This document shows positions 48,301 to 58,793 of a stretch of 64,000 nt of DNA, piece by piece; the first letter of the stretch is position 1; the number at the start of each line of letters is the position of its first letter. Made by a program: the position numbers and the translations under genes. The stretch lies in NCBI GenBank assembly GCA_947561715.1, contig OX387201.1, positions 15,328,001 through 15,392,000 of the forward strand, written 5' to 3'. The notes beneath the pieces were generated by a model. The model did not search any database, was not told where the DNA came from, and saw only the letters and a list, made by a program, of their open reading frames with translations. The DNA is from Ascidia mentula (lineage: Eukaryota > Chordata > Ascidiacea > Phlebobranchia > Ascidiidae).

Positions 48301-50056
48301 CAAAAAAAAAAAAGCAAAAAAGGCAAAAAAGGGCGAAAGAAACAACACAAGCTAAGAAGCGGGGAGGGGGGGAACACCATTTGCGCATGTCGTGCAGACC
48401 GTTTATCAAATTGCGATAAACGGGTGGAAAGAAAGTTTCCCTCTTATCATTAAGTGCGAACCCATGTGCGTTTATATGAACAGACTCGATGAACATCCTC
48501 TTGTACCTGTCCTTTTCCCGGTCCAGAATTACTGTGTCCTCAAAATTAACCGTGTGTCCTGTTGCTGCAACATGTTGCGACAATGCCGTCCCTGCCCCCT
48601 TATTGGGTTTGCCAGCATCCCGTTGATGTTCCTTTAGACGTGTTCGTAGGGCGCGACCCGTCTCACCAATGTACACCTTCTCACACCCTCCACATGGAAT
48701 GCGGTATATTACCCCTCTAGCATCTAACGCACCACCAGCGCGATCTTTAGGATGCGATACCAATGAGCGTAGTGTAACCGCAGGACGCTCGTACACCAGG
48801 ATGGAAAAGTCCTCCAGCAGTCTCTTTAAGGTCTCTGAAAGTCCTGGAAAATATGGGAGAACAACCACACCCGCGGTGGGACTTTTGTTGCACTTAGGCA
48901 GGGATGCAGGATTTTGGCGCAGAAAGGAGCTTGGGTAACCATTTCTTGAAAGAGCATCCCGCACACTACCCACCTCTTGTTCTCGGGCCTTTTCCTCTGT
49001 AACAAGATTGTCCGCTCTGGTGTATAGTGCACGCACTACAGCCCGCTTGTGGGATATAGGGTGCGCTGACCGGAAGGATAGATACCTGTCAGAATGTGTC
49101 GGTTTTCGGTAAACACTCGTGCGGAGCACTTAATGATAAGAGGGAAACCTTCTTTCCACCCGTTTATCGCAATTTGATAAACGGTCTGCACGACATGCCC
49201 CCTGGTTGAACGTGATGGTCTTGCGCACCTCGAGGCGCTATGCTTTAGACCTCGGTATCGTCCGGTTGGCGCGCAAATGGTGTTCCCCCCCTCCCCCGCT
49301 TCTTAGCTTGTGTTGTTTCTTTCGCCCTTTTTTGCTTTATGCGCGCGTGACTATTTATCGCCGTGTGGGCGTTTTTACTTCATTATCCTGATGAAGGTTT
49401 GTTGTATAACAACCGAAACGTCGAACAAACAAGTTTTTCTTTTGCCAGACGAGCTTTTCATTACTAAATAAACATACATGTTTTGTAACACATTTTTCTA
49501 AGAGCAAAACATAAGTCGTAGGGAAGGACCTTGGAGCTCTTTTTACAGCTCAAATTCGATAATTATTGCAGTCTACAAAATATGATACAAAATATGTTTC
49601 TGTGTAAGTATTGCTTCTGAGGAAAATAACAGATTTAAATAAAACGCGGTATTACTTATATAAGATGTTCCAGTAATCACTTATATGCCATCATCACTTT
49701 ATTAAAATAGCATTGGAAAATGGTGATACTGCTTGTATTACACAAAAAACTTTCTTTTGTTTTACATCAGTGGTTGCTTAAATTGATTTTACTGTTTGAA
49801 AAAGACAATATTTTTCGGGCTACTACACTGCACCTCTCAGGCACCCATTTTATCCTATACATACTCCCCGTTGAACAAAAAATAAATGTCGAATGTCTTT
49901 CAGAATGAAACTCATGCCAATGCAAAACAAACCGAGGACAAGAAGCTATCAGATATCCTGGGGAAAATTGTTACTATCATTGTCGTGTTGATCTGTTTCG
50001 TTTCCGTAGTAAGCGTGACAAGAGATTGTTACTCGTGCATTCAGCGGAGGTACTGA
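42380..50056 (+). CDS. receptor C: two 8-Cys domains, long stalk, short tail
   Basis: Exons 42380-42439, 43076-43132, 43250-43410, 43950-44136, 44719-44775, 45327-45487, 45887-46067, 46848-47057, 47750-47959, 49904-50056. Every junction is in phase and no stop occurs, giving 478 aa. A signal peptide (MKFKAAGCCISILILSFG) is followed by a cysteine domain plus stalk exon. A second full set of those three exons follows. Next come two nearly identical 70-codon hybrid exons, each starting like a type-A last exon (PPAESPIQPPSK) and ending like a stalk exon (TTTPNMEK). The last exon encodes IVTIIVVLICFVSVVS and a short tail as in receptor B. Both cysteine domains keep C-x12-C-x2-C-x6-CC-x6-C-x6-C. 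A MITE and a Penelope-like element lie in introns. Alternatively this is two adjacent genes, but the second set lacks a signal-peptide exon. Confidence 0.65.
43600..43685 (-). repeat. stacked hammerhead-like boxes of a dispersed repeat
   Basis: The minus strand reads CTGAAGA-TGCCC-ATT-GGGC-GAAAT and, 10 bases on, CTGATGA-GGCAGGC. These are two successive hammerhead-type half-motifs, the first with a perfect stem II. The same block occurs at 55078-55165 because the whole region is duplicated. It is probably a Penelope-like terminal remnant in receptor C intron 3. Confidence 0.5.
44879..45304. mobile_element. non-autonomous hAT MITE in receptor C intron 5
   Basis: 426 bp with ends CATAGGCGTAGAGT and ACTCTACGCCAGTG (inverted, two mismatches) and an exact 8-bp duplication AGTAAAAG (44871-44878, 45305-45312). 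The paralogous introns near 43231 and 54711 contain the unoccupied site. The insertion stops 22 bp before the next exon's acceptor, replacing part of the polypyrimidine region's neighbourhood. Confidence 0.9.
48173..49465 (-). mobile_element. Penelope-like element with GIY-YIG endonuclease and an inverted second 3' end
   Basis: A 14-bp target duplication AAATAAACATACAT flanks the insert (48159-48172, 49466-49479). On the minus strand from about 49129 to 48330 one frame encodes the end of the RT (RKPTHSDRYLSFRSAHPISH) and then a GIY-YIG nuclease (VIYRIPCGGCEKVYIGETGR, R-x3-L-K-E-H). This is the RT plus GIY-YIG order diagnostic of endonuclease-bearing Penelope-like elements. The segment 49131-49465 repeats the element's last ~330 bp in the opposite orientation, so the two copies face each other. 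It is 5'-truncated, missing most of the RT. It lies in the last intron of receptor C. Confidence 0.85.
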
Positions 50057-51850
50057 ATGCTTTGGATTGAATTTTGAAAAAGGGCCAAGGCCATTCGTTC
50101 CTATAAATATTCTAAACATGAAACAAACGCTTTCAGTTACTGTTTGTCAAAACTCCACTAAATACCCAATAAAATGGCCGGTTTACCCCTTAATATAGCC
50201 AAAATACATTATTACCCATTAATTTTGGGTCATGTTAGCCCAACTTCGTTTGCAGTGTAATTGACGCATTATCCTTCTGTTTCCCTACAAAGTTTGTTGT
50301 GTATTTTAGTTTATTTTGTTCACTTTCCAAGCGTTTTTAGTTTGAACAAATATCGCTAAAGGAACAAATTTCATTCCCTTATGATATACGCCATCCATTT
50401 ACTTTCAATCCATTATGATATACGCTTTCATATACTTCTGTTGTGACACATCCATTTGTAAACCTAAAAACACCATGTAGAATAAAAGGCAAAACATGTG
50501 TGAATTGATCAGCTTGTTACTTGGTAATGTGTGCGTATTCGTAAAATATATTTGACCCCAAATCATCAGTAATTAAATGTGTGTTAAATTTACAAACTCG
50601 TTTGAGTTCGTCTGCAAAGGGAGGTGATAAATCTGCAGTGTCAGCTCACTAACGGGAATACAGAGAGCGTCATATTGCTTTACACTTGATTTACCACAAA
50701 TGTATTCAGCGCACACAGAAGACACTACAAAAAAGTCAGAAAAGCGAGTTGACATAAACGAGTCACCTTGAATGTTGAAACGTAACATTTTTGTTATTGC
50801 GAGACCAATGATGTTTTTTCTTAACCACACTGGGATTTGAACCCAAAATTTCCTGACCACAAATCCCAATTAAGTTTTTTTCTTGGTAAAAGCATCCTCA
50901 CGTATTACATCGCGTGGATGTCATCTAGCGGAAATCTTTTATTTCCTTGCTTGACTGAGAAGAACCACGCAGTGACGCAAGTGGTTTGTTATTATAGTTT
51001 TCATCGGGTCGTCGCTTTTGACTTTACCAAACAAGTTAAAATAAGGTCCAAATATTAGGTAAAGATCAAAATTTGTCATAATCGTTATAAACAAAAAAAT
51101 TTTGCCGATCGACCATCACTTGCTACCAGGTATAACTTGACTTAAAAACATTGCTTTCATGTGTTTTAACGATGTATGAGCATCACAACATTTCATACAA
51201 CAACTTTATAATGTTCAAAATCCGATCCAGACAGACGGACTGCAGTTAATGGTACTGTTGTTAATAGTACCAAAACTTAGCCTACGTTCTTGTAAGTTAC
51301 ACCCTATATATCAAGTCTGTGGTAGTTGATCTGTCGAAAGCGGCTATCTGTCAGTAGAAAAAAGGACTTTCGTGGTTTTTCTAAAAGTTGCAAATTCAAA
51401 TCGTTAAGATTACCGTTCGTCGTGTAGAGAACTTATTATTCAATTTCTTCAATTTGTCGTGTCAGTCTCTGATCTATGACTATATGCTTGCTTGTGCACT
51501 GCTTTTGTAAGAGACTGACTATGAAACCATTTTAATAGCACGAGCTTTCGCGAGATTGATCTCGCTTCTTCTAGTCAGTCTCTTATGAAAGCAGTGCACA
51601 AGCAAGCATATAGAACTTATAATGTACAAATAATTGCAGCACACATAACACACAACATGTATCACTTACACAGAATTTTATTGTTCAACCAAACAATTTA
51701 GTTGTGGTGTTCTTGTTCAAATTGGTATGGTTACTATATAGTGTATGCCAATGGTAACACAGACGCCTTATATTATATTCACAGACTGCTTTCAAGGTGG
51801 GGAAAAAGAGACTGCAGAAACAAAATAAAGAAACCAAAAGTTCAGTTTAC
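50057..51850. repeat. spacer, second copy of 38802-40328
   Basis: Duplicate of the receptor B downstream region, with a tRNA-like box B at 50832-50844 and one extra 176-bp insertion (51436-51611). No gene is seen. Confidence 0.7.
51436..51611. mobile_element. foldback insertion with 8-bp target duplication
   Basis: Present here but absent from the near-identical copy at 40.09 kb, which gives the empty site. AGAACTTA flanks it (51428-51435, 51612-51619). Inside, about 40-bp arms beginning ATATGCTTGCTTGTGCACTG and ending in the complement surround a short core. The core has CTAGAAGAAGCGAG-ATCAAT-CTCGCGAAAGC on the minus strand, which is again hammerhead-like. It encodes nothing. Confidence 0.75.
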
Positions 51851-51904
51851 CTAAATTTTCTTGGTGGTCAACATCTTGGCCATATTTTCGCGAGACCTTC
51901 CCAT
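51851..51904 (-). pseudogene. dead copy of DHX37 exon 1 (unit in front of receptor D)
   Basis: Identical in its defect to the copy at 40329-40382: the same base is missing and the same TAG falls at the donor. The two were therefore copied from one already-dead ancestor rather than independently from DHX37. Confidence 0.9.
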
Positions 51905-52749
51905 TGTAATTTATGCACAGACATTCACCACTTGCACCAGTATAAAGAAAAATATCAAAAAAACGTGCAATCTTGCATGCTTAGTTGATAACAATATATC
52001 GGATGAGCAAACCTAAATTTTTCTTTGTTTCAAAGATTACGATCGGGTGTGCAAACGTATTCTCCGATCTACCTATTCAACAGCAAATATAAGAAACGAT
52101 ACTTGTTCGATGACAACCAATAATTGTAAAGTTATGATACAATTGTTGTGTGTTTTCTTCCCAATATTTGTAGAGTTTTGTTTTACGCTGCGCACCAATT
52201 TGTTTCGATCAAGGTAAGACATCAATCAAACCTCTCTGAAGTTACCAGAGATATTCCTGAGGGAATATAACCTGCTCTTTTTGTATGTGTATAGGTATAC
52301 ATTCTTTGTTATTGCTTGGGCATTTACAGATGTTGTTAACTTTACTTCTGCCATTTCGGCGAAATATTTTAATTTCATATTGAATTTCACGCACGAATAA
52401 ACACAGCTTCATACGGTATTTTAAAAACGAAACACAAGTATTGCATATCAATTAGAACACGATGTCTTTCAAGAAACATCAAAAATAACTCTAACACCAA
52501 TAGGTTATCAATGTTTACGATCATTTCTTATACAAGGTATATGTTGAGGCAGCAGTGGTTTTGGTTGCGAGCGTATACAAAGGCAGATAATGCAAAGGTC
52601 GCTATAGATATAGGCGAACATTTGAAACCTCACCGGGCCGTAGGATTTTTTTAATTTTTACGGCCCGGAAAAATTTCAACTGTTCCCCTATGCAAGAGAC
52701 AATGTCGCCATTAAGCTCATTTCGCTGGGAAACTTGAAAACCGTTGCCA

Positions 52750-53710
52750 TTTTAACTTATTTACCAATTTAATAATATTCCAGACAATAATTTTTTGAAA
52801 ATTAGTGTAGATTAATTAATCTAAGAACATGTATATCTCATTGCCATTGCGTTCTTGAACACCTATAAAATTAATCGCAACAATATGGTTTTGACTGTGG
52901 GTATTTTATTTTAAGACTTAGCCTAGAAAATGTCGATTGCGGCCCTAAGTTCAATTGTAGTTTTAAGCATGTTCCGGGACAAAGAATTTTTTTAAATTCA
53001 GAACATGTATATCACAATATCAATGCGGTTTTAAACACCTTTGAAGTATATCGCAACGAAATGGGTTGACCGGGGTCACGACATGTGAATCCCAGAATGC
53101 GCGTATATGTTCCTCAAAGTGTACACAGCGATCATTTGCGGCGCTGCATATAAGTGCTAATTTAATAATGTTCCGGGCCATAGGCCTACAGTTTTTTCAA
53201 ATCATTGGTGTAGATAAAGGTCAGAGCATGTAGATCTCATTACCATTGCGTTTTTTCGAACACCATACAAAGTAAATCGCAACGTAATGTGTTTGACCGC
53301 GGTCATGCTGTGTGATGCCCAGCATTAGTTGCGATATACTTTATCCATGTTCTGAGCTTTATCTACACCAATTTAAAAAAAAATCTATGCCCCGGAACAT
53401 GCTCAAAACTTCAATTGAACTCAGAGCCGCAGTCAACATTTTGTAGGCCAGTCTCATAATTAAACCACCCACAGTCAAAATCATTTCGTTTAGATATATT
53501 TTATAGGTGTTCAAAGAATGCAATGATACACCAATTTAAAACAATCTATGGCTCGGAACATTATTAAATTGGCACTTGTATGCAGCGCCCCAAAGGCTCG
53601 CTGTGTACGCTTTGACAAACAATGAGCATGCTGCGATTCACACGGTCAAACCCATTTCGTTGCCATATACTTTATTGGTGTTAAAAAATTGTAACTTTAT
53701 CAGAATAAAC
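52750..53710. repeat. direct/inverted repeat cluster, second copy
   Basis: Near-identical to 41280-42245, with a few substitutions and an extra AT-rich stretch near 53745. It lies upstream of the receptor D signal-peptide exon. Confidence 0.75.
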
Positions 53711-53888
53711 ATTTTTTAGAGACCTTCTTGGATTAAAATATTTGTTATTACAACAATTTTTTTTATTTTTGTCATGAGTTAATGTACTATTGGTGCAAAT
53801 ACGTTGTTTGAAGCTAAGTTTACTCATGCGTGAAATAATTTCAGCGAAAAATGTTAATTTAGCCGAATTGGCGGTTGTCTTTCTACCG

Positions 53889-56800
53889 ATGAAGTTCAAA
53901 GCCGCAGGTTGTTGTATATCGACTTTGATCTTGAGTTTTGGCGTAAAGGTAAGATTATGACAATAAATTAGTTTAAAAACTTACCTAAAGTAAAGTAAGC
54001 TTTTGGTTTAAATTTTGTAAATTGTTTGGTTTAGACTGCGATGGTACTCAGTAGTACGTTTCTAACTGTGATACCTACCATATAACATTTTAGCAGTCTT
54101 ACGAAATTTGATGAGATTAGCAAACCGGTTAGCATCACTGGTTACTGTCAATGGAATTTGGATCTTAGAACCCGCTGAAAAATATGTCTTTTGTGATAGA
54201 ACCGGATGACAAATAATTTGAATCCCACCACTGGTTATATGGCATTCAAATCCCCGAATGGCAATCTATCAAAATGCGCAACTTGTCGATTATCATAGGC
54301 TATAGCCTACATAACTTAGGGTTCAACGTAACTCTACGCAGTTGGTCAATATAATGGCATGGGCTACAAATATATTCATATGTTTGCGCTTTCATGTTCA
54401 AATTTGATCTAACTGCTAAAAAATAACTGCAACTGAATGGTCCAATATTTAGATGTGCAACAAAAATAATGAATACTGTTTGCCCCACTGTTTCTTCGAC
54501 CAGAGGCTGTAAAACCTGTATTTACAAAACAGTTATACCTGCAATTATTTTATAGGTTAGCCAGCAAGTACCTAGACAAGTATTTGGGAATGACGGGTAG
54601 TGTAAGTGGAAGGTAGGCTCTATTCCATAAATAAGCCTAAAGTTTTACCACATAAATATGTTTTATCAATGAGCATTTAACTTGCTGGATGGTATGGCAC
54701 ACTATGCAGTAAAAGTAAATATTGTACAGAGTCAACCAGTTCGCCTTCTGTTGCCAAATGGTTCTGGCTTTATATCTGGTTTCTGTGGTCCAAAAGAATA
54801 CTACAATCCAACAGAACACAAATGTATGAAATGTATTGATAAATTCAGCAATTGTTGCCAAAATACTTTGGAGAAATGCCATTACACCAGGTAGGTTATT
54901 GCACCAACTGTTATAAAAATACTTTAAAAAAATGCTTTCTATGGATTAACATAGGCATTCTGTTGCTGTGGATATAAACAGACATAAAATATGGGCATTT
55001 CTATACTACAAGTCTGTTTTTGTTGATCATTTGTCTGTAGTAAATCACATTTGAAATAATATGGCTCTAACTAAAAAAAAGCAGTAGCTTTTTCCTACAG
55101 GATCAGCCTGCCTCATCAGGCATATATATTTCGCCCCATGGGCATCTTCAGTTCCTTGAAGTAAACACAATATATCATTTAAAAATGTCTGAAAAACAAC
55201 TACAGAAAAGAATGGGCTAGGTTTGCATCTGCAGTTTTGATTAGATCCCAATTTTCATTTGAAGTCGGTTTTGATATTCAGTTTTGGTGATCACCATGAA
55301 CAACTGCGATGACCTATGTAAACTCCTGAAAAACATAACATTGGGCGTAAAGCCCTGCATCTGCAGTTTTGGTTAGATCCCAATATTTCAATTTTTGAAG
55401 TCAGTTTGAAAAGATATGGTTTATGTATAGAGAGGAATGCCAGGCTTATGGGCTGATTTCACCACCCAACACATCTCAACCACTTGCTGCAAATGAAACT
55501 TTTCCAACGAAAGCAACCATGATATCAGCTAATATAAGTGGAGGCAACAAAACAACCACAGAGCAACCAATACCAACAACAACACCAAATATGGAGAAGG
55601 TACACTTTGCATTGCTCAAATGTCTTTAATACTGAGAGCAGACTGTGTTTTGACTGCTGTAAAATTGTATTACAGGCTCCACTGTTTCCCAATTTTTGAA
55701 TAGATATATCTGTAGTCTAAAAAGCGAATTATCATGCTTGTTAGAAAGACACTTAAAACCCAAAAGAGTCACTAAGGCAACTCTTGTACAAACAGGTTTT
55801 TGGTACCATGGTTTAATGTTCAGGCAAATAAACATACACGGTTTGTAACCATCATAAGAGCAAAACATAAATCGTAGGGAAGGACCTTGTACTTTGTACT
55901 GCAACTTTGGAGCTTTTTTTACAGCTCAAATTCGACAATTATTGCAGTCTACAAAATATGATAAATAATCCTAAGTCGTCTGTCTGTTTAAAGTTTAACT
56001 ACGACTTTAAAACAGACAGACAACTTGGATTATTTATCATATTTTGTACTAATCCGTTACAGAGTCTCTGTCTGCCATATACTATACAGGCATAGGCGCC
56101 TAGTCCGGGGGCAGGTTTTTCAAAAAAAAAACGAGTGGCTATTACGCGCGTCTGTCCGCACCATGTAACTCGTCGCATTCGTAACGTTCAAAGAAAAAAA
56201 GACCTAAAAACAATGTGTTTCTGACACGACGCACACAATACATGTTGACCTAGTTTCGCGTACGTAACTAACATCGGTTGTTGCAACGTCAGTCTCGCAG
56301 TATGATATGCCAACTAGTACTTATTGGTTGTGTCGTAGACCGACCTCGTGCGTTCATCGTTAACGTAGCCCTTTTGGTTAATACGCCTCATGCATTGAAA
56401 TTCAAACACAGTTTTTCGATACTTGATGACCTCATAGTAACAAATTATGACGTCATAATATAGCCGCCCCTCCTGGAAAAATGAAAACTAGGCGCCTATG
56501 TATACAGGCAATTCAAAGAAATCAAATTCTCATTAGTGAAGTCTACAACCATTCTCCAATTTTTTGACCTGACAATTTTGCCTAAAACTTATCCCGACCA
56601 CCTGACAACACTTTGGTTGAAATTGTCATTGGCCCATCTAAGAATACGTAGTTGAATATACAAGCAAAGTGTTTCAACAATACCTCATTGTAACTTAAAA
56701 TACCTTGTCCGAGGTATCCCTGTGTCCAGGGCATCCCCAATCTCCCTTGCTTGGCATATTAAAAGGTAAATCTGATTACCCCCTAACATAGGATTAACAT

Positions 56801-57282
56801 CTTTTGTGTAAACTGTACTATACTTGTCAATATATGTACATTTCGCACGATTCTCAAACTGATTCTTATGTAGGAAACAAATGTTGTGTCAATTTCAAGC
56901 AACTCTAATGTGGACACTTTTTACTGCTTTGCAGCCTCCCTCAGAATCACTGTTACAGCCTCCTTCCAAAAGTGAAGACGAAATTGCATCTACACCACCA
57001 CCTGATACAACCACGACACCAGCACCCCCAAGTGAAGACCCGCCTACGAAACCACCGATTGCGGGAATTGTAGTGGGTATCGCTGTTGGTGCTCCTTTCA
57101 TCATCATTGTCATTGTCTGTTATAAGTGTATTCCCAGTTTTCGAAAATGGGTTCAAAAGAAGTGGAGCAGTTTTGTCTCATGGTTGCGGAACTGCTTCTC
57201 ATGGTTGCACAACTGCTTCTCATGGTTGCAGAACTGTCGACCTGGCTACAGCCCTGCTTCCAAACAAGAGGAAAATCTGTGA
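53889..57282 (+). CDS. receptor D: mosaic 8-Cys receptor with Trp-rich repeated tail; stop in exon 2
   Basis: Exons 53889-53948, 54556-54612, 54730-54890, 55431-55599, 56935-57282, all in phase. The signal peptide and exons 1-3 are close to receptor C; intron 4 and exon 5 are close to receptor A. Exon 2 reads GGG-TAG-TGT where receptor C has GGG-ACG-TGT, so it contains a stop. Because that exon is 57 bp with phase 0 at both ends, skipping it would keep the frame but lose the first cysteine. The remaining cysteine spacing is intact. The last exon encodes a helix (IAGIVVGIAVGAPFIIIVIV) and a tail in which SWLxNC(F) appears three times in tandem, against once in receptor A. It may be a recent pseudogene, an allele with a null, or a spliced variant. 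Confidence 0.65.
55078..55165 (-). repeat. second copy of the stacked hammerhead-like block
   Basis: Duplicate of 43600-43685, carried along in the receptor C-to-D duplication. Confidence 0.5.
55955..56539. mobile_element. foldback insertion in receptor D intron 4, interrupted by a hAT MITE
   Basis: Same element and same target copies (AGTCTACAA at 55946-55954 and 56540-56548) as at 35495-35661 in receptor A, showing common descent of these introns. It is lengthened here by the MITE at 56091-56500. Confidence 0.75.
56091..56500. mobile_element. non-autonomous hAT MITE
   Basis: 410 bp with perfect 14-bp terminal inverted repeats (CATAGGCGCCTAGT / ACTAGGCGCCTATG) and an exact 8-bp duplication TATACAGG (56083-56090, 56501-56508). 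The receptor A copy near 35630 keeps the unoccupied target TATACAGGCAATTC. No transposase is encoded. Confidence 0.92.
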
Positions 57283-57485
57283 ATAACTCGTTACTGAGAG
57301 CCTTAGGCTTAGGAGGTGGATAATACAAAGCGCCTCCTCCTAGAAGCGCTCCACATCCACAAGAACAATCGCTGTGTTATTGATAGGGAACAGTGCGTTT
57401 ACTTCCCGGTGCTCTATAATAACTTACTGTAACTGTAGTTTTCCCGCCAATTTTTTATACATCACATGATTTGACTAGCGGTGTT

Positions 57486-58216
57486 AAGGCCCGTTTACAC
57501 TACAGACGATTCCGTGTTTGTTTTATTGTGCGCGCGTGCTGAGTTGTGCTGGGATGGGATGTGCCGGTCTGTTCTAGGATGTGCTCGCTTTTGCTCGACG
57601 AGCATAAATTCGGGCACAGTTGGGCACATTTCGGCACACATTGATGCGAGAGTGCAAGGCGACTGCTTAAAAGGAGAGGACATATATTATTTTAGTGGTG
57701 GTTGTGTGATGCGGCCGCGTTTGACATCTTAGCGATTGTTTTTAAGCGTATGAATTGGTGCCGTAACTGAATTACAAAGTGGTGTGTGGAACGGCGTCTC
57801 AGCGGGATGCTGCTGTGGAAAACCATTGTCCTGTTTCAATTATACCATCTTTGTTTTCATAATCTGTGGTGTTTGGTTCAGCATATTGTAGCGTTACCTT
57901 GCGTCGTAAAAAATTATGCAAAACAGTACATGCCTTAACTATGTAAAACAGTACATGCTTTTTGTTGAAGAATATGTAGAGCCAATAGCTTCAATTTATA
58001 CCTATAATATCGCTGGCGGGGCCGAGAAATGCAAGGCAAGACGGACAACCTTAAAAAATAATCAACGTAACTTGTCACTTGCACTTGTCGGTTTCGTGTT
58101 TATTACAGGGAAATCCCTGTAGTCGTGCTCGATTATTCCAGTAGTGTAAACGCGGTGTGTGCCAAACTGTGCTGTGCTGTGCCGTGCCAAACTGTGTTCG
58201 TGTGTAAACGGGCCTT
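57486..58216. mobile_element. 731-bp MITE with 15-bp terminal inverted repeats
   Basis: AAGGCCCGTTTACAC at 57486-57500 and its exact complement at 58202-58216. GTGCTG/TGTGC-rich subterminal repeats lie at both ends (57535-57600, 58160-58200), as in many hAT-related MITEs. A clear target duplication could not be fixed (TAGCGGTG against TAGCGTTA), so the superfamily is tentative. Confidence 0.75.
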
Positions 58217-58282
58217 TAGCGTTATACCCTTTTTCGTGTTGGCACGTTTTTTTTTGGCGTTAGTTGTGTGCTGTACCATTAC

Positions 58283-58380
58283 CTTGAGGAAGCCTTGTTG
58301 AATCACAGGCGAAACGTCGGTGAATGAAGTTACGTGTTATATATGCCAGAAGAACAGATTATTAAGTTACAATATGCAAT
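58283..58380 (+). repeat. Penelope-type terminal repeat relic
   Basis: CTTGAGGAAGCCT...AGGCGAAACGTC is followed by ATGCCAGAAGAACAG. It has the same arrangement as 985-1112. The GAAACGTC contains self-complementary ACGT where a short stem III would be. Confidence 0.45.
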
Positions 58381-58394
58381 ATATACAATATATA

Positions 58395-58670
58395 TTTTAT
58401 AGGTGTTTGAAAAATGCAATGATACACCAATTCAAAAAAATTTATGGCTCGAAACATTAAATTGGCACTTGTATGCAGCGCCGCAAAAGTTCGCTGTGTA
58501 CGCTTGACGAACGATGAGCATGCTGCGATTCACACGAAGTGACCGCGGTCAAACCCATTTCGTTGCCATATACTTTATTGATGTTTAAAAATTGTAACTA
58601 TATCAGTATAAATATTTTTATAGAGACCTTCTTGATTAAAATATGTGTTATTACAACTCATTTTTTTAAA
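58395..58670. repeat. fragment of the inverted repeat cluster
   Basis: Matches 42017-42245 and 53495-53715 (AATGCAATGATACACCAATT, TGGCACTTGTATGCAGCGCC). It places the orphan exon that follows in the same unit type as receptors C and D. Confidence 0.75.
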
Positions 58671-58793
58671 TTTTGCCAGGAGTTGATGCACTATTGGTGT
58701 ACATGCGTTGTTTGAAGCTGAGTTTACTCATACGTGAAATAATTTCAGCGAAAAATATTAATTTAGCCGAATTGGCGGTTGTCTTTTCTACTG

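Noticed and set aside
49388-49425. Active hammerhead ribozyme at the Penelope end
   Set aside because: Core boxes and stem II are present, but the flanks do not pair to form stem I, so self-cleavage is not supported here.
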